This document shows, one piece after another, positions 60,135 through 64,000 of a stretch of 64,000 bases of DNA (positions are counted from its first letter, which is position 1; each line of letters opens with the position of its first letter). The position numbers and the translations under genes are program-made. The notes beneath the pieces are model-generated. The model was not told the origin of the DNA. It searched no databases and was given only the letters and a program-made list of their open reading frames with translations. The DNA comes from Entophlyctis helioformis. Its lineage: Eukaryota; Chytridiomycota; Chytridiomycetes; Chytridiales; Chytriomycetaceae. The DNA is taken from positions 124,001-188,000 of the forward strand of contig JAHLKH010000025.1 in assembly GCA_025526915.1 (NCBI GenBank), read 5' to 3'.

Positions 60135-60305
60135 ATGAGAGACAAGTGGAGAAAGAAGCGTCAACGCCGTCTGAAGCGTAAGAGGAGGAAGATGAGAGCT
60201 CGCTCCAAAGTACGTCCCATACATGCCACCGCGGCACGATTGAATGCAGACTCCCAGCTGGACGCCGACTGACTGACGCCCTTTTGCCTTGACGCTGCAC
60301 AGTAA
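60135..60305 (+). CDS. RPL41: Large-subunit ribosomal protein eL41
   Basis: eL41 is the smallest eukaryotic ribosomal protein, an Arg/Lys helix bridging the two subunits. Exon 1 (60135-60209) encodes 25 residues beginning MRDKWRKKRQRRLKRKRR and ending RARSK, the canonical length and sequence (usual form M-R-(A/D)-KWRKKR). A GT donor (GTACGT) follows immediately, and after a 93-nt intron ending GCTGCACAG the second coding exon is only TAA (60303-60305). The stop codon is therefore separated from the last sense codon by an intron. Without splicing the frame continues through GTACGTCCC. Confidence 0.93.
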
Positions 60306-60716
60306 GCGAGCTGTGGATCCCTCCACACTCCCCCTCCGAGGCTGTGATTTGTCAACGCCCACAAGCCGCCACACGTTATGGAACCTCGGAACCCCTTTAC
60401 GTCTCTGGATCGAATCTCTTTCGCGAGCGGTTGGCTCTTTGGACAAGGCGTTGCGGTGTCATGGTCGTGATCTTTCGATAATGAACGTGCCATTGCTGCG
60501 CTTGCAAAACCCCAACACCATTCTTTTTACAGTCATTGTCGATCAGAGAGAGGACTGCTGTGCACTTGCCCTCTGGCCGACACTCGGTCGCATTGGCAGT
60601 TGTTGCGAGGGAAGCCGGCAACCATGGTGTGTGTGATGGTCAAGTGCACATGCTTGCTCATTCATTCGGTGCAATGCCACACAACGCCACGCCACGCCAC
60701 TCCTTGGACACTGCGA
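60306..60716. other. Convergent intergenic region, no gene seen
   Basis: About 410 bp containing the presumed eL41 3' UTR and the 3' side of the kinase-like gene. CCACGCCACGCCAC repeats occur near 60687-60700. No additional gene is supported. Confidence 0.5.
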
Positions 60717-63700
60717 CTACATGTCTGCAACGGCAAACGCATTGGCCTCGTCCATCGGCTCGACCTGAGCAGCAAGGCGCGAGTTGGCGAGCTCATCCAC
60801 GCGGCGCTGGAGCTTGACAAACGCTTGGCGCACGTCGGATGCTGCTGCTCGGAGGCTGGGCTGGTTCCGTGTCAGGCGGCGGATCTCGGCACGGATCTCA
60901 GATCCCACCCGGCACTCTGCATTGATCTGGGCGAGAGTGCGGCCAGCTGGCGAGCTGAAGACATCCTCAGCAACGTTGAAAGCCACCATGCCAAAGCTCC
61001 AGAGATCCGAGGCGATCGAGTAGACGTGGTCAGAGAGCGCTTCGGGGGCAATGAAGGGGTCGGTGCCATACAGCCGCTCGCGATGAATCGAGGTGGAGCC
61101 AGCTGGGATCTGTGCAGCGCCGCCAAAGTCGGTGAGGCACCACATCTGGCGGTCCCGCGAGAACATAAAGTTGTTCTTGCTGATGTCGCAATGGGCGATG
61201 CGGCGTGCCGCGAGGTGCTCCAGAGCCGCCAGACCATGCAGGATGTACGTCACCAGGCGTGGGAGCCCTGCCGCTTGGCTTGCCGAGCGCATCAAGGTGT
61301 GGTCGTGGAACAGCAGCTCCTCAACCAGCACAATGCCAGCGGCTTGGCCGGTCAGGTCCTTGGCAGCAATGAAGCATGCAATGTTCGGATGACCTTGGAC
61401 CAGCGCGTCATCGCAATCTCCTTGGCGTGGCCGCGCGGCTTGTGTTTCACACAGACAATGGTGCCAGAACGTCCTCTGCCAAACACGACGGTCACGCCAT
61501 GGTGTGTCCAGAACTGCTGCACCTTGGACAGCTGCCAGTCATCAAGCAGTGTATCCACCACATCAACCGCGCCATGACTACCACCACGGCCACCGCGACC
61601 ACTGCTGCTGCTGCGACTGCCACGACTGCCACGACTGCTACGACTGCCACGACTGCCACGACCACTGCTGCTGCTGCGATCAGCACCCGAGGACTTGCTT
61701 CGAGAGCGTCCAGACCGTCGACTAGGTTTGCTCTTCTGCCTGTCCCTTTTGGCTGTGTTTGACTGGTGGGATGCCCTTGAGTCCAATGGTCTTGGTGCCT
61801 TTGACGGATACACGTACGGATCGCCGAGCTTGGGAGTAGTGTTCACCAGGTCGTACAGACGCCTCGAGTAGCCTCGCAAGTGTCTGCCAATGCAAAGATG
61901 GGCTGCACAACAGCAACGGCGCTCGCGTGGTCTTGAAGAGCCTCAAGATTGGCGTAGCTGAACCCCATGGTCTGTCCAGGGACGTCGTCTGTGCCGCGAT
62001 CGTCCACGCTTGCACTGCCATGAGTCTCATGTTCGTCCATGTATGCGAGCACTCCTTGCACTTGTGATGCGGCCATGAACTCGCGAAGTTCTGCGTCAAT
62101 GACAAACTCGTCGTCAGGGTTGCTGCCTGCGATTGCCGATGCGGGAGGCGATGATGTCGATGCAGCTGCTGATGCTTGAGGCGAGATGTGCCAATTGCCA
62201 CTGTTCCTCTGCTGCATGCTTGGTGATGTGGTTGATGAGTCCAATGAAACGCGCCAGCAGTTTCGGTCGCTGTGGAGCAACAGCGTCACTTGGCCGCCTG
62301 GCCCAAAGATTGGCCGCATGCAGAGAAAGTCAATGGAAGAGGCTCCGATCAGCGCGCCATAGACACGCAGCGTGGTGCGGTCACTCTCCTGGGCATGGCG
62401 AAGTATCCCTGGCAGCCACCCAGCAGACAACCATGGTCAGTTTCACGAGTCTGCTACGCAGCACACACCATGCAGCACATGCAGCCACCCACCAAGCCAG
62501 ACAAGCATACACGCCATCATGTCACAGGCCAACTTCTGAAGGTCTTTGTGATCATGATTATTGGTGACTCGATATCCCGAGACCTCGGCCAGAAGAAAGG
62601 GGCACCTCAGAGACGCCAGGGCCGCAGCAGAAACCGTGGCAGGCGTGGCAGGCGTTGCATTGTGAGCGTCGACCTGGCGCAGAGGGTCCTTGAGGCAGAC
62701 CGAGATGTCGGGCCGCTTTCTTGGATACGCCTTGATGTAGCTGTCAAGGCGATCCTCGGCGCCAATTCCAGCGAGGGGATCCAGACTTGAAAAGGCTGCC
62801 TTGAAGATGGTCGCGTGAAGGATATGATACCCTGCCTCTGGCGCTGCCTCGAGTTTGAGCCAGAAGTCGCTGAGCTCAAGGATAACCCTCCGCCATGCCG
62901 CTGCTCGGTGTGTTTTGGCATGCCGGTTCAGCTGGCGATGACCTTTCGCGGAAGAGGGACGCCGACCTGAACAGACTTGATGGTACTCTCCATGCGACGT
63001 CTTGACAGACTCAGCTCGATGTCGTTTGCCGATCGCAGCTCGGCGAGCGATGGCGGCTGGTCGTCTTCGGCAAAGATGGCAGGGCTGCTGAAGATGCGTT
63101 TGGCAGCGTTCAGCAGCCCAAACTGTCTGAACGCAGCCACATGCACGATGCCGAATCGGGTCAGAGAGTGCATTCGCCGCGCTGCCGTCACTGCGACCTT
63201 GGCTGCGGCATTGGCTGTGCGGTTCTGCTCGGCTTTGAGCCGGCTCTGCTGCTGCAACCACTTGGCAGCAGCCACATTGGTGGCAGCTGCGATGCGGCTG
63301 TTCCCAACCAACAACAGACTTGAGATGTCTGGCCAAGCAAGACAACAAGGGTCAGCAAGCCGATCTGAAGCCAATGAACAACACAGGCCGGTCAAACATA
63401 CCATTCAGCTTGTCCATCTGCGGCTGGACTGGCTCGACATTATACAGGTTCTCTCTGGACACGGCATCGTTGTCCGCAAGCAGCTGTCCGTTGAGATACA
63501 CTGCCAGGCTGCTGGTGTCCGCGATACGAAACCGGATGGCGACATGGTGTTTGAGCGCAAGGACCGTCTGCTGCACAAGTTCAGCACCGGACTTGAGGTC
63601 TTCGAACATGTACCATATGGTAGATTCGAGGTCGACGGGCGGCACGGCTGTCGCTGTGCTGGGCATTGCTGCTGGCTTCGATATCGGCGTGCTGGCCAGA

Positions 63701-63897
63701 AGTGGGTTGTTTGGGTCAACAAGTGGCAGCTGCGCCTGTACCAGGGGACGCTTTGGCTGCGCCTGTGGACGCTTTGGCTGCGGACGCTTCCGTGGTGTCG
63801 ATGAGCTAGCGCCGTCAGATACAGGAGCAGGGCCTGCTGCCAGCTGTTGCTGTCTCGTCGACTTGCGCAGCGGGGCACTGCTCGCGGGCTTGGGCAT
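60717..63897 (-). CDS. Large protein-kinase-like protein, possibly of a fungal-specific kinase family
   Basis: The N-terminus (from MPKPASSAPLRK) is Pro/Lys-rich, followed by a ubiquitin-like-sized region (FRIADTSSLAVYLNGQLLAD) and a helical block (AKWLQQQSRLKAEQNRTANA). The middle contains PFLLAEVSGYRV and HKDLQKLACDMMACMLVWLG, a pattern I associate with large fungal kinase-like families (FunK1 style), unverified. The C-terminal kinase lobe has a glycine loop VFGRGRSGTIVCVKHK, an HRD-like HCDISKNNFMF, LTDFGGA (DFG) and a GTDPFIAPEAL activation-segment end. Replacement of HRD by HCD and of the usual catalytic-loop Lys by Ser is unusual, yet Asp, Asn and DFG are kept. An Arg/Ser/Gly repeat lies before the glycine loop. 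Two frame breaks (about 61411-61414 and 61882-61886) are repaired by single bases. Confidence 0.6.
61574..61681 (-). repeat. Coding CGACTGCCA-type minisatellite
   Basis: Tandem imperfect nonamers (plus strand CGACTGCCA, CGACTGCTA) encode a Gly-Ser-Arg repeat just before the kinase lobe. Confidence 0.85.
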
Positions 63898-64000
63898 TTT
63901 GGTTGTCGACAATGGAAGGCAAGAAACAGAAAGCGACTTTGGCCAACCAGACCTGAGGACGGCGAGTCTGAAAGCCGGATCTGATCTGCAGACACTGCCC

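Noticed and set aside
61504..61725. Plus-strand Asp/His/Cys-rich repeat protein
   Set aside because: It is the antisense reading of the Gly-Ser-Arg minisatellite in the kinase-like gene.

Overview
The window is a compact, GC-rich eukaryotic nuclear segment with many short introns (mostly GT-AG, about 50-180 nt; two look like GC-AG). The gene set is fungal: ERG7, AOX, PAN3, a muniscin, a Tao3/Mor2-type Furry protein and GDT1. A CFAP97-like flagellar protein suggests a zoosporic (chytrid-like) fungus. That placement is inference from gene content; no rRNA marker is present.

Layout. 1-144: last exon of proteasome ATPase RPT3 (+). 301-5545: ATG12, lanosterol synthase ERG7 and alternative oxidase AOX, all minus. 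5939-6011: tRNA-Ala(AGC). 6347-8333: P-loop GTPase/coiled-coil gene (+) behind a TATA box and a repeated TGATATGAC motif. 8469-16133: Furry-like cell-morphogenesis protein (minus, 2303 aa). 16536-17271: orphan Nhx1-like exchanger tail (+). 18038-19812: sodium:solute symporter (+). 20036-21383: unrecognised 334-aa protein (+). 21640-22810: VAP-type ER contact-site protein (+). 23123-25683: IQ-motif protein (minus). 25788-26744: EMC8/9 (minus), divergent from an unrecognised membrane protein at 26899-28230 (+).

From 28297 to 47946 six minus-strand genes follow each other, some only 41-64 bp apart: UTP17/WDR75, muniscin, kanadaptin, an unrecognised helical protein, importin beta (KAP95) and GDT1. 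GDT1 is head-to-head with a NIPA magnesium transporter (47989-50260, +), with 42 bp between start codons. A UBE3A-like HECT ligase (minus) and PAN3 (+) diverge from a possible shared CCATGG start. The right end holds the CFAP97-like gene, mitochondrial bS18m, a 25-codon eL41 gene too short for routine ORF calling, and a large protein-kinase-like gene.

Most genes are housekeeping. I saw no transposon, CRISPR array or rRNA. The most important technical observation is that twelve sites in eight genes lose the reading frame in the same way (one base short, mostly in a C or G run), which points to systematic consensus errors rather than decayed genes. Candidates for new biology are the GTPase/coiled-coil gene and its promoter repeats, the kinase-like gene, and the two tightly divergent gene pairs. 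Exon boundaries were placed by reading phase and splice consensus by eye.
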